Position numbers and translations under genes: made by a program. A stretch of DNA of 10,427 nucleotides, from the NCBI GenBank assembly GCA_022866585.1, contig JALHUP010000247.1:1-10427 (forward strand), read 5' to 3'. Numbering within the stretch: the first letter of the stretch is position 1; each line of letters opens with the position of its first letter. Shown piece by piece: positions 1 through 7,451 of the stretch. The notes under the pieces were generated by a model. It did not search any database. It saw nothing but the letters and a program-made list of their open reading frames with translations, and was not told the DNA's origin. Source of the stretch: Candidatus Zixiibacteriota bacterium. GTDB lineage: Bacteria > Zixibacteria > MSB-5A5 > SM1-73.

Positions 1-1587
1 ATCTTCTTTTCTTAAAGGTGTACTTTTCATACTCGCTACCTGATAATTGCAAACCCCGGTTCCAAAAAGGAATTGAGAAAAAAATGGATTTAGGTCTTCT
101 TCGCTGATTTCATTGGCAAGCTGGATAAAATCCTCTGTTTTGGGATGTTTGAATTTATATCTTTCAAAATATGTCCTCAAAAGTTTTTTCATCTTTTCCT
201 CACCCAAAAGATTTTCCAAAGTCTGAAGAAGAAGCGAGGCTTTATAATAGACATTCGCTTGGTAGCTTAATAAGTCCTGAAATTCCCACGAATTTTTGAC
301 GGGTATGTCGCTTTGCGGATCCAACAGATACCCGATCTTAGCCAAATCTTTATCTCCAATCTTTATCCCCAAAAGATTCACCAGATTAGCGGTTTTGCCA
401 AATTTCTCCTCCAAGGCTTTTCTTTCCGAATAGACTGAAAATCCTTCATCCAGCCAGGCTTCCTCAAATTCGTTGGAAGCTATCATTCCATACCACCATT
501 GATGAGCGATCTCATGAAACAGGATCAATTCATCTAATTTTATTTTATCTGTGGGCAATTCAGACGGTGAAATGGTAATAAACATGGGGTATTCCATGGC
601 TCCGCCTCCTATGCCCATTTCAGCGTCCGCTATCACAAATTTCTTATAATGATAATTTCCAAAAGCGGAACTGTAATACTTCAAAGCAAACTCAGCCGCA
701 TCCATGATCCTTTCCACTTTTTTCTTGTGCCGGGACTTGTAGAAAAACTCCAATTCTATTCCGTCCACCATTCTTTTGGAGATAAGATAATCCGGATCTG
801 CCACCCACACAAAATCGTGCACATCCTCCGCATGATAAACCCAGGTCTTTGTGGAATCCTGATTTATTTTTTCTTCCTGCAAATATCCGGTGGCACCCAC
901 TACATATTCCAAAGGAAGCGTAATGGAAACATCATAGGTTCCAAAATCTGCAAAGAATTCGGAATCGAAATGGTATTGATGGGCATTCCAGCGACCATCC
1001 TCCTCCAAAACTGCCATCTTGGGAAACCACTGCCCTATCATAAAATTTTTGCCCGAATAACCCATGCGAAAAAGGATTTGAGGGAGTTTCACCCCAAACT
1101 CAACTTCCAATCTGATGGTATCTTTCGGAGATAAGGACTTAGGAAGAGGTAACTTCATTATGGTCTCCTCTATGATTTTTTCTTGGGTTAAATCATCTCC
1201 TGAACTTAGGTTGATTTTCTGAATTTCGATATAACCCCTATATTCTTCCTTCTTCTTGATTCTGTCAGGAAAGAGGCTTTCTTTCATGAAGGTGGTGGTG
1301 TCACTTTGGAAGGCATTGGGATAAAGATGCAAAAAAAGAGTGTCCACACTTTTTTCAGAAGTATTTATGAAAGTTATGATCTCCTTGCCCAGGAGTTTTT
1401 TATTCTCCGTGTCCAATTTAACTTCTATGTTGTAAGAAGCAATTTGAGGGGCGTGCTCTTCGAAAGCGAAGGATGTGAAAAATGCGGGAAAGAATGAAAA
1501 GAAAAGGATTAAGATAAACTTGTTACAGAGGCTTTTTAATTTTCGGGTTGTTATGGCGCAAATGTAATTATTCTTGTGATGCAACAC
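1..1587 (-). CDS. M1 family metallopeptidase (gluzincin aminopeptidase-like), exported, 3' end cut by the window edge
   Basis: The reverse-strand frame is open from position 1587 to the left edge, giving 529 codons with no stop. Numbering from the GTG at 1587, the zinc motif HEIAH is residues 358-362 (bases 516-502). It is followed after exactly 18 residues by the third ligand Glu381 in WLDEGF, which is the HEXXH-X18-E signature of M1 peptidases. GGAMEYP (328-334) sits about 26 residues before it and corresponds to the family GAMEN exopeptidase motif. A Tyr-Tyr-Lys at 447-449 is a candidate for the catalytic tyrosine. Residues about 16-45 form a basic then Phe/Leu-rich segment ending near SFAFEE, a probable signal peptide, so the enzyme likely acts in the periplasm or outside the cell. 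The mature part begins with a typical M1 beta-rich N-domain (ASYNIEVKLD). No ATG lies upstream of the signal peptide. GTG (1587) or TTG (1584), directly after an in-frame TAA, are the only standard starts. The substrate is unknown. Confidence 0.93.
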   Translation of the reverse strand, partial: MLHHKNNYICAITTRKLKSLCNKFILILFFSFFPAFFTSFAFEEHAPQIASYNIEVKLDTENKKLLGKEIITFINTSEKSVDTLFLHLYPNAFQSDTTTFMKESLFPDRIKKKEEYRGYIEIQKINLSSGDDLTQEKIIEETIMKLPLPKSLSPKDTIRLEVEFGVKLPQILFRMGYSGKNFMIGQWFPKMAVLEEDGRWNAHQYHFDSEFFADFGTYDVSITLPLEYVVGATGYLQEEKINQDSTKTWVYHAEDVHDFVWVADPDYLISKRMVDGIELEFFYKSRHKKKVERIMDAAEFALKYYSSAFGNYHYKKFVIADAEMGIGGGAMEYPMFITISPSELPTDKIKLDELILFHEIAHQWWYGMIASNEFEEAWLDEGFSVYSERKALEEKFGKTANLVNLLGIKIGDKDLAKIGYLLDPQSDIPVKNSWEFQDLLSYQANVYYKASLLLQTLENLLGEEKMKKLLRTYFERYKFKHPKTEDFIQLANEISEEDLNPFFSQFLFGTGVCNYQVASMKSTPLRKED

Positions 1588-1650
1588 TTACCCCCTCTCC
1601 CTGACCCTCTCCCACAAGAGGAGAGGGAATAGCTTTGTATCAGAAATAAA
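1588..1650. repeat. Palindromic intergenic repeat, copy 1 (between FAH-family gene and M1 peptidase gene)
   Basis: On the plus strand the copy contains a hairpin CCCTCTCC (1605-1612) / GGAGAGGG (1620-1627) with a 7-nt loop. It is followed by GGAGAGGGAATAGCTT (1620-1635) and TCAGAAATAAA (1640-1650). The last two blocks recur identically, at the same 4-nt spacing, at 2514-2544. A second C/T-rich tract (1591-1600) extends toward the M1 gene. Read on the minus strand, the purine-rich end lies directly before the GTG/TTG start of the M1 peptidase and could serve as its ribosome binding site. The hairpin is about 40 nt downstream of the FAH-family stop and could also attenuate or end transcription, but there is no clear U-tract. 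Confidence 0.75.
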
Positions 1651-1665
1651 GAAGTTATTATCGGA

Positions 1666-2427
1666 TCAGACTTTCTTCACGTAATTTCTCAGAGTCCCAA
1701 TATTTTCTATGAATACCTCCACCGTATCGCCCGGCTGCATAGGCCCCACTCCGGCAGGTGTTCCGGTAGAGATCACATCCCCAGGGAGCAGGGTCATAAT
1801 CTGGGATACAAAGCTGACAATTTTTTCCACGCTGAATATCATCCGGTTGGTATTGGAGGATTGGCACAACTTGCCGTTCAAGTAAGATTGGATTTTTGAA
1901 TTGGACACATCTATCTTGTCGACTATAAAAGGTCCCAAAGGACAGAAGCTATCAAAAGATTTAGCTCTAGTCCATTGCACGTCCTTCTTCTGAAGATTCC
2001 GGGCGGTGACATCGTTTAAACAAGTAAATCCTAAGATATGGTCTGGGACCGAAGAGGGCGTGAGATTTTTGCATCTACCTTTGATCACCACGGCCAACTC
2101 TGCCTCAAAATCCAGCCTTTCCACCCCCTCAGGATAGAAGATGGTTTCATCTGGTCCGATAACGGAAGTTGAAGGCTTCATAAAAAGAACCGGCTCCTCC
2201 GGAACTACATTAGAGGACTGGCTCTCTTTAACATGATCCAAATAATTCAGTCCCACCAAAATTATTTTGGATGGCTGGCATGGAGGCAAAAGTTTTACCT
2301 CTTCTGACTTGAAACCCTCCGGGCTGATTTGAAACTCACCAAAGATATCCCCGGTGACTGGACAAATTCGTTGGTCCACAATTCCGTAAAAAGATTTTCC
2401 ATTGTGAAGGAAGCGGGCGAATTTCAT
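1666..2427 (-). CDS. Fumarylacetoacetate hydrolase (FAH) family protein, FAHD1/HpaG-like
   Basis: This 253-residue protein has the full FAH-family C-terminal fold (COG0179 type). Members hydrolyse, decarboxylate or isomerise beta-diketo or oxo acids with Mg2+ or Mn2+ in the cytoplasm. GLNYLDH..E (residues 59-68) supplies His65 and Glu68, matching the His-x-x-Glu catalytic pair of FAHD1-like enzymes. The metal ligands are Glu108 and Glu110 (DFEAEL) and Asp139 (CLNDVT). Lys156 lies in RAKSFD, and TGTPAGVG (221-228) and MQPGDTVEVFIENIG (230-244) are the typical C-terminal signatures. The length and the MKFARF start are normal for the family, and AAGGA lies about 13 nt before the ATG. The gene follows the HDAC-family gene after 127 bp that contain repeat copy 2. 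The substrate is not predictable: acylpyruvate, oxaloacetate and homoprotocatechuate-pathway diketo acids are all possible, and no aromatic catabolism genes are visible nearby. Confidence 0.92.
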   Translation of the reverse strand: MKFARFLHNGKSFYGIVDQRICPVTGDIFGEFQISPEGFKSEEVKLLPPCQPSKIILVGLNYLDHVKESQSSNVVPEEPVLFMKPSTSVIGPDETIFYPEGVERLDFEAELAVVIKGRCKNLTPSSVPDHILGFTCLNDVTARNLQKKDVQWTRAKSFDSFCPLGPFIVDKIDVSNSKIQSYLNGKLCQSSNTNRMIFSVEKIVSFVSQIMTLLPGDVISTGTPAGVGPMQPGDTVEVFIENIGTLRNYVKKV

Positions 2428-2460
2428 GCGATTCCAAATCCTTTGCTAGTATCCTTGATC

Positions 2461-2544
2461 ACCCCTCACCCCCCGCCTTTGGCGGGATCTCCGACTTTCC
2501 TTCTCCCCACAGGGGAGAGGGAATAGCTTCACGTCAGAAATAAA
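2461..2544. repeat. Palindromic intergenic repeat, copy 2 (between HDAC-family and FAH-family genes)
   Basis: This copy contains two hairpins: CCCGCC-TTT-GGCGGG near 2473-2487, and CCTTCTCCCC-ACA-GGGGAGAGGG near 2499-2521 (10 bp with one T.G pair). The blocks GGAGAGGGAATAGCTT (2514-2529) and TCAGAAATAAA (2534-2544) match copy 1 exactly. The copy starts about 10 nt after the HDAC-family stop and ends about 35 nt before the FAH-family start. It therefore fills most of that gap and could stabilise transcript ends or reduce read-through. Confidence 0.75.
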
Positions 2545-2554
2545 TGAATTTGTG

Positions 2555-3565
2555 TTAGCTGCTTTTTATCTCTTCTCTTATTTTTGGGTTCATTAGGACC
2601 AAAAGATGTTCTTCCACCGAAGAAGCCAAGGATTTAGAATTATAGCCTCCCTCCAAGACCGAGACCAATCGGTTGTCGCAGCACTCAGCCGCCAGTCTGG
2701 TTGCCACCTCGGTCATCCTCTTATATCCTGCTTCAGAGAGATTAATTTCCGCCAAAGGATCATCCTGGTGGGCATCGAAACCTGCGGAGATGAAGATAAA
2801 GTCCGGACAGAATTTGGAAGCTAAAGGATAAAGTATGCTTTCGAAAGCCTCGATATACTCCACGTCGCCGCTTCCGGCAAACATTGGCAGATTGAAGGTG
2901 AACCCCTCCCCCTCCCCTTCACCGATCTCATTTTCGCTGCCGGTGCCGGGATAGAAAGGGAATTGATGAATGCTGAAATAAAGGACGGAAGGGTCGGTCC
3001 AAAAGGCGTTCTGCGTTCCGTTTCCGTGATGCACGTCCCAATCTATGATCAAAACTTTTTGGATTCCATGTTTTTTCTGCGCATACTTACAAGCCACTGC
3101 CACGTTATTGAATATGCAAAAGCCCATGGCTCTATCTTTTTCTGCATGATGTCCCGGAGGTCTTACCGCGCAGAAGGCATTTTTAATTTTTTTATCCATC
3201 ACCACATCTACTGCCGCCATCACACCTCCTATGGCTAATAAGGCTATGCGATAAGATTCCGGACCCACCGAAGTATCCGGATCCAACATGGCTCCCCCCT
3301 TTTGACAGAACTTCTCCACCATCCTAACATAATGAGGATCGTGCACCATCTCTAGCCATTCAATAGATGGAAGATAAGGTTCCACCCTTTTCATCTCCGA
3401 TAAAAGACCCTTATTCTCTAAATATTCTACCAGACTTAGAAGCCTCTCTTTGTTTTCAGGATGATTCAGGCCAGAGTTATGCTTCAGGTAATCCGGATGG
3501 TAGATGAAACCGGTGGGCAGGCTTTTGTTATTTTTTTTATTTTCTTTTTTCCTTCCTTCGTGCAT
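2555..3565 (-). CDS. Histone deacetylase family protein (class II HDAC-like zinc amidohydrolase)
   Basis: This 336-residue protein covers the complete arginase/deacetylase fold. Enzymes of this family remove acetyl groups from acetyl-lysine in proteins, acetylpolyamines or related amides using zinc, usually in the cytoplasm. AVRPPGHHAE (133-142) carries the catalytic His139-His140 pair. DWDVHHGNGT (175-184) gives zinc ligands Asp177 and His179, and GFDAH (262-266) gives the third ligand, Asp264. LEGGY (304-308) gives Tyr308, the transition-state residue. All key residues are present, so an active enzyme is expected. GEGEGEGFTFNLP (215-227) is the usual loop and strand before the C-terminal half. 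The first 16 residues are Lys/Asn-rich and come from an A-rich stretch. An in-frame TAG six bases upstream of the ATG and the absence of another early start fix the start at 3565. The ribosome binding site is weak. Bacterial members include acetoin-utilisation AcuC and acetylpolyamine hydrolases. The window cannot decide between them, because no acetoin genes are present. Confidence 0.95.
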   Translation of the reverse strand: MHEGRKKENKKNNKSLPTGFIYHPDYLKHNSGLNHPENKERLLSLVEYLENKGLLSEMKRVEPYLPSIEWLEMVHDPHYVRMVEKFCQKGGAMLDPDTSVGPESYRIALLAIGGVMAAVDVVMDKKIKNAFCAVRPPGHHAEKDRAMGFCIFNNVAVACKYAQKKHGIQKVLIIDWDVHHGNGTQNAFWTDPSVLYFSIHQFPFYPGTGSENEIGEGEGEGFTFNLPMFAGSGDVEYIEAFESILYPLASKFCPDFIFISAGFDAHQDDPLAEINLSEAGYKRMTEVATRLAAECCDNRLVSVLEGGYNSKSLASSVEEHLLVLMNPKIREEIKSS

Positions 3566-3658
3566 TTTCTATACCATTCTTTTTCCCAGTTTAATGCTTC
3601 CCTGCAAATAATTAGATATTTCAGTAAGTCAGATACTTCCGAAAAGCTATATACCCAA

Positions 3659-3685
3659 TTTATATTTCACTTAAGGATTTGTCAA
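3659..3685 (-). promoter_or_regulatory. Candidate promoter for the HDAC-family gene
   Basis: On the minus strand a perfect TTGACA (3685-3680) is followed after 15 bp by TATAAA (3664-3659). This lies about 94 nt before the HDAC-family ATG, in the 167-bp gap behind the small membrane protein gene. The spacing is shorter than the usual 16-18 bp. This is inferred from consensus only. Confidence 0.4.
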
Positions 3686-3732
3686 ACAGATAAAACAAGG
3701 AACCATGACAAAACATGTTAGAAGTCTCATAT

Positions 3733-4308
3733 TTAAAAGCTCCATATCGTGACCAATTTTAAGTTTCCATCTTTTATCCGGATTTTCAGTCCACTATGCT
3801 TTCTCTGAAGCAGATCTTTGTTTGTCTTCATAACAACTATGGGGCTTCCTATTATGTCATAAATCCATGAACCTACGAATAAAACAAGTCCAGCTTCTAA
3901 CTCGATTACCCATCCCTCGCGGGGTTCTCCGGTTATTGTTTCTATGCCGCCTACCAGACCAACGGCGATAAGACCAGTGCCGACCAATTCGCTGCCTAAT
4001 AGAACAAATCCAGTGCCAATCTTGCCTGCATAAAAATGACCTGCTCCGTGAATAATTGCGCCAGGAACCAAAGCAATCCCAAAAACCATCCAGGGACTCT
4101 TTAACTTTCTTGAATCTGAGCTACTTATTTTATCAGAATCATTCCGCTGTTCAAAAAACAAAAAAACAGAATTACCATTTGGCAGTCTATTTGTCCAGCT
4201 ATTTCTGAAAACGTAGCTTTGTGGTTTGTTAGTTAATGAATAAGCTCGAACTGACAAACACCCGATCAAAAGTATTGTTAATCCGATTGTCCTTCTAAAT
4301 CCTTTCAT
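3733..4308 (-). CDS. Small exported/integral membrane protein of unknown function with a GAGHFYAG motif
   Basis: I do not recognise a named family for this 191-residue protein. It starts with a basic, hydrophobic signal-like segment (MKGFRR... to about residue 24), followed by a polar stretch rich in Asn and Ser (25-70). A hydrophobic region from about 73 to 153 holds two or three likely membrane helices. Within it, PGAIIHGAGHFYAGKIGTG (82-100) resembles the Pro-Gly-x-Gly-x-x-Tyr-x-Gly turn of TM2-like and DUF5683-like small membrane proteins; this is a pattern resemblance only. The C-terminus (174-191) alternates polar and hydrophobic residues and ends in Phe. It begins 28 bp after the M16 peptidase stop, so the two are probably co-transcribed. 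No Shine-Dalgarno sequence is visible in the A-rich leader. Good codon structure and plausible protein composition support a real gene, but its function is unknown. Confidence 0.8.
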   Translation of the reverse strand: MKGFRRTIGLTILLIGCLSVRAYSLTNKPQSYVFRNSWTNRLPNGNSVFLFFEQRNDSDKISSSDSRKLKSPWMVFGIALVPGAIIHGAGHFYAGKIGTGFVLLGSELVGTGLIAVGLVGGIETITGEPREGWVIELEAGLVLFVGSWIYDIIGSPIVVMKTNKDLLQRKHSGLKIRIKDGNLKLVTIWSF

Positions 4309-4336
4309 TTTAGTATGTTTATTTTTCTAAACTGAT

Positions 4337-7072
4337 TTACGGTTTGCCTCTGACTACTCCTACCGCCAGACTTTCTGCATTGAAATACTTTTTGGCTACC
4401 TCTCTTATTTGTTCTTTTGTCACTTGATTTATTTTTTGGGGATATTCCTCTATTTCTTCTATTCCTCTCCCCAAAAGCTGGGCTTTGGCGTATTGCTTGA
4501 CTAAAGCGGAATTGGTTTCCAAAAGTATCTGATACATTCCGGTGATGTATCTTTTGGCGGTCGCAAGCTCATGATCGTCCACCAAGGCGGTTTTGAATTT
4601 AGAAAATTCATTCAAAAGTCCTTGTTTGGACTCTTCTTCTTTTTCAGGAGAAGTGGCGATATAGGCATAAAAAACCCCGGCATCGCCCCAGGAATCATTA
4701 TTGCCATAAACGGTATAAGCCAAGCTTCTTTTCTCCCTAAGCTCATTGAAAAATCTACCTCCGCCTCCGGAAGCAATTGCTTGAAGCGCTTTGAGCGGGT
4801 AAAGATCGTTGTCTTGATATGAACAGGTAACAAAGCCCAAAACCTGAGCAGTCTGAGACTTGGCTCGATCTTCGACCATTATTTTTTCCCCTTCTTTACT
4901 TTTAACCTCAATTATTTCAGAAGGTGGAATCTCAACCTTTTTAAAATCACGAAAATTTTTATTCAGCTCTTCTTTTAATTTCTCCGAATCAAAATCACCT
5001 ACTGCTACGATTAAAATATTGTTTGCACCAAAAAATCTATTATACCAATCCACCACCTCTCCCCTATTTAAGCTATTCAAAGCTTTAGACTCGCCCAGGC
5101 TGTTCAAGCCATAGGGGTGATGAGGAAAGATCGCTTGATAAAAAAGATCAATAGGATAATCTGCCATACTGTCTTTATTTTTCTTAATCTCCGCCAAAAG
5201 AATATTTTTTTCCTTTTCCAACTCCGCTTGCTCGAAGACCGGGTTTTTGACTACATCCAAAATTATGTCCAAGCCATTTGTTAGGTTTTGGGATAAAAGC
5301 TTTACCTGGTAACCAAAGTAGTCGGCATTCACCTCCAGATCAATAGATGCTCCCAACATCTCCATAAGATTGGAGATCTCAAAAGCACTTTTGCTTTCGG
5401 TCCCTTTCAAACTGGTTCTCAGGGTAAGCTGGGTTATTCCACAATTACCAAGAGATTCATATATCCGCCCTCCTTTAAAATAAATTCCCAAAGAGACCAA
5501 TGGCAAAGAGTGATTTTCCCTGGTAATCAAAGTTGGACCACAAGTAAGCTTTTCTTCCTTTGCTCCTTTTCCGCCATAGGCGGATCTGACATCAGACACA
5601 AATTCAGTTGATGAAATATCAACTCCTTTTTCGTGTGATTTGACCAGTGCCAGTTTTTCACCCCCCACCTCTCCCACTTCTTCCTTTAGACTTTCTTTGA
5701 TCGAGTCTTCTATCATGGTTGCCGTTATTTTTTCATCCAAGTCCCGGTTAGGTCTATATTCCAATAGGCTGGCACCCTCCAAAGTCAGATATAAATAAGC
5801 GACTCTTTTTATATCCGCTTTGGTCACCTTCTCCACATTTTCCAGATATTTGTCGGCTAAGCGAAAGTCACCATACGACTCGAAAAAAGCCAAATTCTCT
5901 GCATACCCCATGGCGGTCTCGATGGAGGAAAGATATAAAAATTTCATCACATTTTTAGCTTTGGCCAACTCCGAGTCAGAAACGTCCGAAATCTTCAACC
6001 TTTCAATCTCTCTGAAAATCTGGGATTCTGCGGGTAAAAGGTCTTTGGCTTCAAGCTCGGCCTCGATGGTGAAGACACCAATGTCTTTCAGACCGAAAGC
6101 TTCAGATTTTATGGAGGTAACCAAATTCTTTTTTTCCTTTAAAACCTGACTGAGCCGAGAGCTTCGCCCGTGTCCCAAGATTTGCGACAATACATCCAAA
6201 GCAAAAAAATCTTGATCCAATTTTGCAGGAATATGAAATCCGATCTTAAGATAGGTCTGGGTGATGTCCCCTTTCAATTGCGCATACTTAAATTCTTTTT
6301 GTTTGATCTCACTGGGAGTGGGTTTCTTTGCCGTACTTTCTTTTCTGAAATCCCCGTAATGATCCTTCACCGCTTTCAAAACTTCTTCAGTTTTTATGTC
6401 TCCTACGATGGAGAGAATGATGTTATCGGGTCGGTAGAAACCCAGGTAATGATTTTCCACCTCTTTCTTTTTGAAACTTGCGATTTGCGTCTCAGTTCCT
6501 ATTCTCCATCTGCGAATGGGATGTTTGTCAAAGGCAAGCTCCATCAGCTTCTCCCAAGCCAAAGCATCAGGATTATCTAACTTTCTTTTGATCTCCTGGA
6601 TTACCACCTTCTTCTCTTTCTCTAACTCCACTGAATCGATAACCGAGTTGAGCAGGGCATCGGACTGAAGCTCCAATCCCTCTTGGACAAATCTTTGGGG
6701 AAGGACGGTGTAATAATTAGTGTTTTCGTAAATGGTTCCTCCGTTAAGATACCCTCCCAAACTTTTGGTCTTATCTCTTAGTTGTCCCACTTTTCTTTTT
6801 TTAGTCCCTTTGAAAAACATATGTTCCAAAAGATGTGATATTCCGGTCAAGCTATCCGGCTCATCGAAATACCCGACTTTCACCAAGGTATTGATGGCGA
6901 CCACCGGAGCGGAATGGATTTCTTTGACCAGCAAGGTCATTTTATTATTCAACACCACTTTGGTCACATGCGAAGCATTCATAGTATCTTGTTTATTCAT
7001 TCTCTGACACCCGAAGAGAAGAACAAAGATCAAAATTAAAAAAATTGTTTTTGTTGTCAAAAGCAAATTCAT
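4337..7072 (-). CDS. Two-domain M16 (insulinase/pitrilysin) family zinc peptidase, lipoprotein
   Basis: This 911-residue protein holds two M16 units. It opens with a signal peptide ending in the lipobox LFGC (19-22), so Cys22 is probably lipidated and the protein membrane-tethered outside the cytoplasm. The first unit (about 35-440) has the inverted zinc motif HLLEH (80-84) in GISHLLEHMFFKGT, with the third ligand Glu160 in IQEIKRKLD. The second unit (about 505-905) aligns at the same place as GITQLTLRTSLKGT (545-558): His, Glu and His are replaced by Gln548, Leu551 and Arg552, so it cannot bind zinc there. It keeps the substrate-binding Arg773 and Tyr786 (RFFNELREKRSLAY). This division of labour is usual in two-domain M16 enzymes, which degrade peptides inside a clam-shell chamber. 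The stop is 28 bp from the small membrane protein gene. The ribosome binding site is weak. The ATG at 7072 is supported by the signal peptide. Confidence 0.96.
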   Translation of the reverse strand: MNLLLTTKTIFLILIFVLLFGCQRMNKQDTMNASHVTKVVLNNKMTLLVKEIHSAPVVAINTLVKVGYFDEPDSLTGISHLLEHMFFKGTKKRKVGQLRDKTKSLGGYLNGGTIYENTNYYTVLPQRFVQEGLELQSDALLNSVIDSVELEKEKKVVIQEIKRKLDNPDALAWEKLMELAFDKHPIRRWRIGTETQIASFKKKEVENHYLGFYRPDNIILSIVGDIKTEEVLKAVKDHYGDFRKESTAKKPTPSEIKQKEFKYAQLKGDITQTYLKIGFHIPAKLDQDFFALDVLSQILGHGRSSRLSQVLKEKKNLVTSIKSEAFGLKDIGVFTIEAELEAKDLLPAESQIFREIERLKISDVSDSELAKAKNVMKFLYLSSIETAMGYAENLAFFESYGDFRLADKYLENVEKVTKADIKRVAYLYLTLEGASLLEYRPNRDLDEKITATMIEDSIKESLKEEVGEVGGEKLALVKSHEKGVDISSTEFVSDVRSAYGGKGAKEEKLTCGPTLITRENHSLPLVSLGIYFKGGRIYESLGNCGITQLTLRTSLKGTESKSAFEISNLMEMLGASIDLEVNADYFGYQVKLLSQNLTNGLDIILDVVKNPVFEQAELEKEKNILLAEIKKNKDSMADYPIDLFYQAIFPHHPYGLNSLGESKALNSLNRGEVVDWYNRFFGANNILIVAVGDFDSEKLKEELNKNFRDFKKVEIPPSEIIEVKSKEGEKIMVEDRAKSQTAQVLGFVTCSYQDNDLYPLKALQAIASGGGGRFFNELREKRSLAYTVYGNNDSWGDAGVFYAYIATSPEKEEESKQGLLNEFSKFKTALVDDHELATAKRYITGMYQILLETNSALVKQYAKAQLLGRGIEEIEEYPQKINQVTKEQIREVAKKYFNAESLAVGVVRGKP

Positions 7073-7112
7073 TTTCGATTCTTAACAGGCCCATAGCTGA
7101 CGTTTATACTTA

Positions 7113-7139
7113 ATTAAACAATTCTTATTTGACTGTCAA
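7113..7139 (-). promoter_or_regulatory. Candidate promoter for the M16 peptidase gene
   Basis: On the minus strand a perfect TTGACA (7139-7134) is followed after 15 bp by TTTAAT (7118-7113), about 40 nt before the ATG. An alternative -10, TAATTA with 17-bp spacing, matches the consensus less well. The location is right for the M16 gene and probably also for the downstream small membrane protein gene. Confidence 0.4.
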
Positions 7140-7145
7140 GCGAAT

Positions 7146-7173
7146 TAGGAGAATTGTTTGCGTCCGCTGATGC
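7146..7173 (+). repeat. Diverged direct repeat, copy A
   Basis: TAGGAGAATT, then TTTG, CCGCT and ATGC recur in the same order and spacing at 7452-7479, with 24 of 28 positions identical. The four differences are G/A, C/T, T/C and G/T. The copies lie in the same orientation 306 bp apart. Similarity fades beyond ATGC. Confidence 0.6.
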
Positions 7174-7225
7174 GGTATGGTCACTTCTTCCGAGTTTTGT
7201 CCCTGACTTCCAAACTACCTTCAAA

Positions 7226-7280
7226 CGCGTAGGCAAACCTTCAAGGCTTGCCCACCGAGGCGTGAAGCCTCGGCTACGCG
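7226..7280. repeat. Three-way-junction palindrome (nested inverted repeats)
   Basis: The outer arms CGCGTAG (7226-7232) and CTACGCG (7274-7280) are perfect complements. They enclose two hairpins: GCAA-A-CCT / AGG-C-TTGC (7233-7251, one A.C mismatch, 3-nt loop) and the perfect CCGAGGC-GTGAA-GCCTCGG (7255-7273). As RNA from either strand, this would fold into a compact three-way junction of 55 nt. The CGCGTAG/CTACGCG pairing is reused at 9695-9738. Confidence 0.65.
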
Positions 7281-7451
7281 ACCAAATAATGTTTCAACAA
7301 TCAATGAGTTACCAACCAAGGCCATGACATAATAAAAATAATCCAGCAGAAATCTCACAAACCGCGCAACTTTTTCCCCTTGTCTCCTCAAACCTCTTTA
7401 TATCCCCAAAACATATCAAACCTTGTCCATACCTATAACTTGGGATGCATC

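Noticed and set aside
649..1134. 161-codon plus-strand open frame
   Set aside because: It lies wholly antisense to the M1 peptidase, whose opposite frame carries the HEXXH-X18-E motif and continuous family-like sequence. The plus-strand translation has no recognisable domain.
3701..3719. Possible terminator hairpin AACATG/CATGGTT after the small membrane protein gene
   Set aside because: The stem is short with a bulge, and no proper T run follows on the minus strand, so I do not call it.
4640..4700. A second active zinc site in the C-terminal M16 unit
   Set aside because: The aligned positions read Gln-x-x-Leu-Arg instead of His-x-x-Glu-His (residues 548-552), so the unit lacks the metal ligands. 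This is expected for the family and is not a mutation of note.
6170..6580. 136-codon plus-strand open frame
   Set aside because: It is antisense to the first M16 domain and has no family features.
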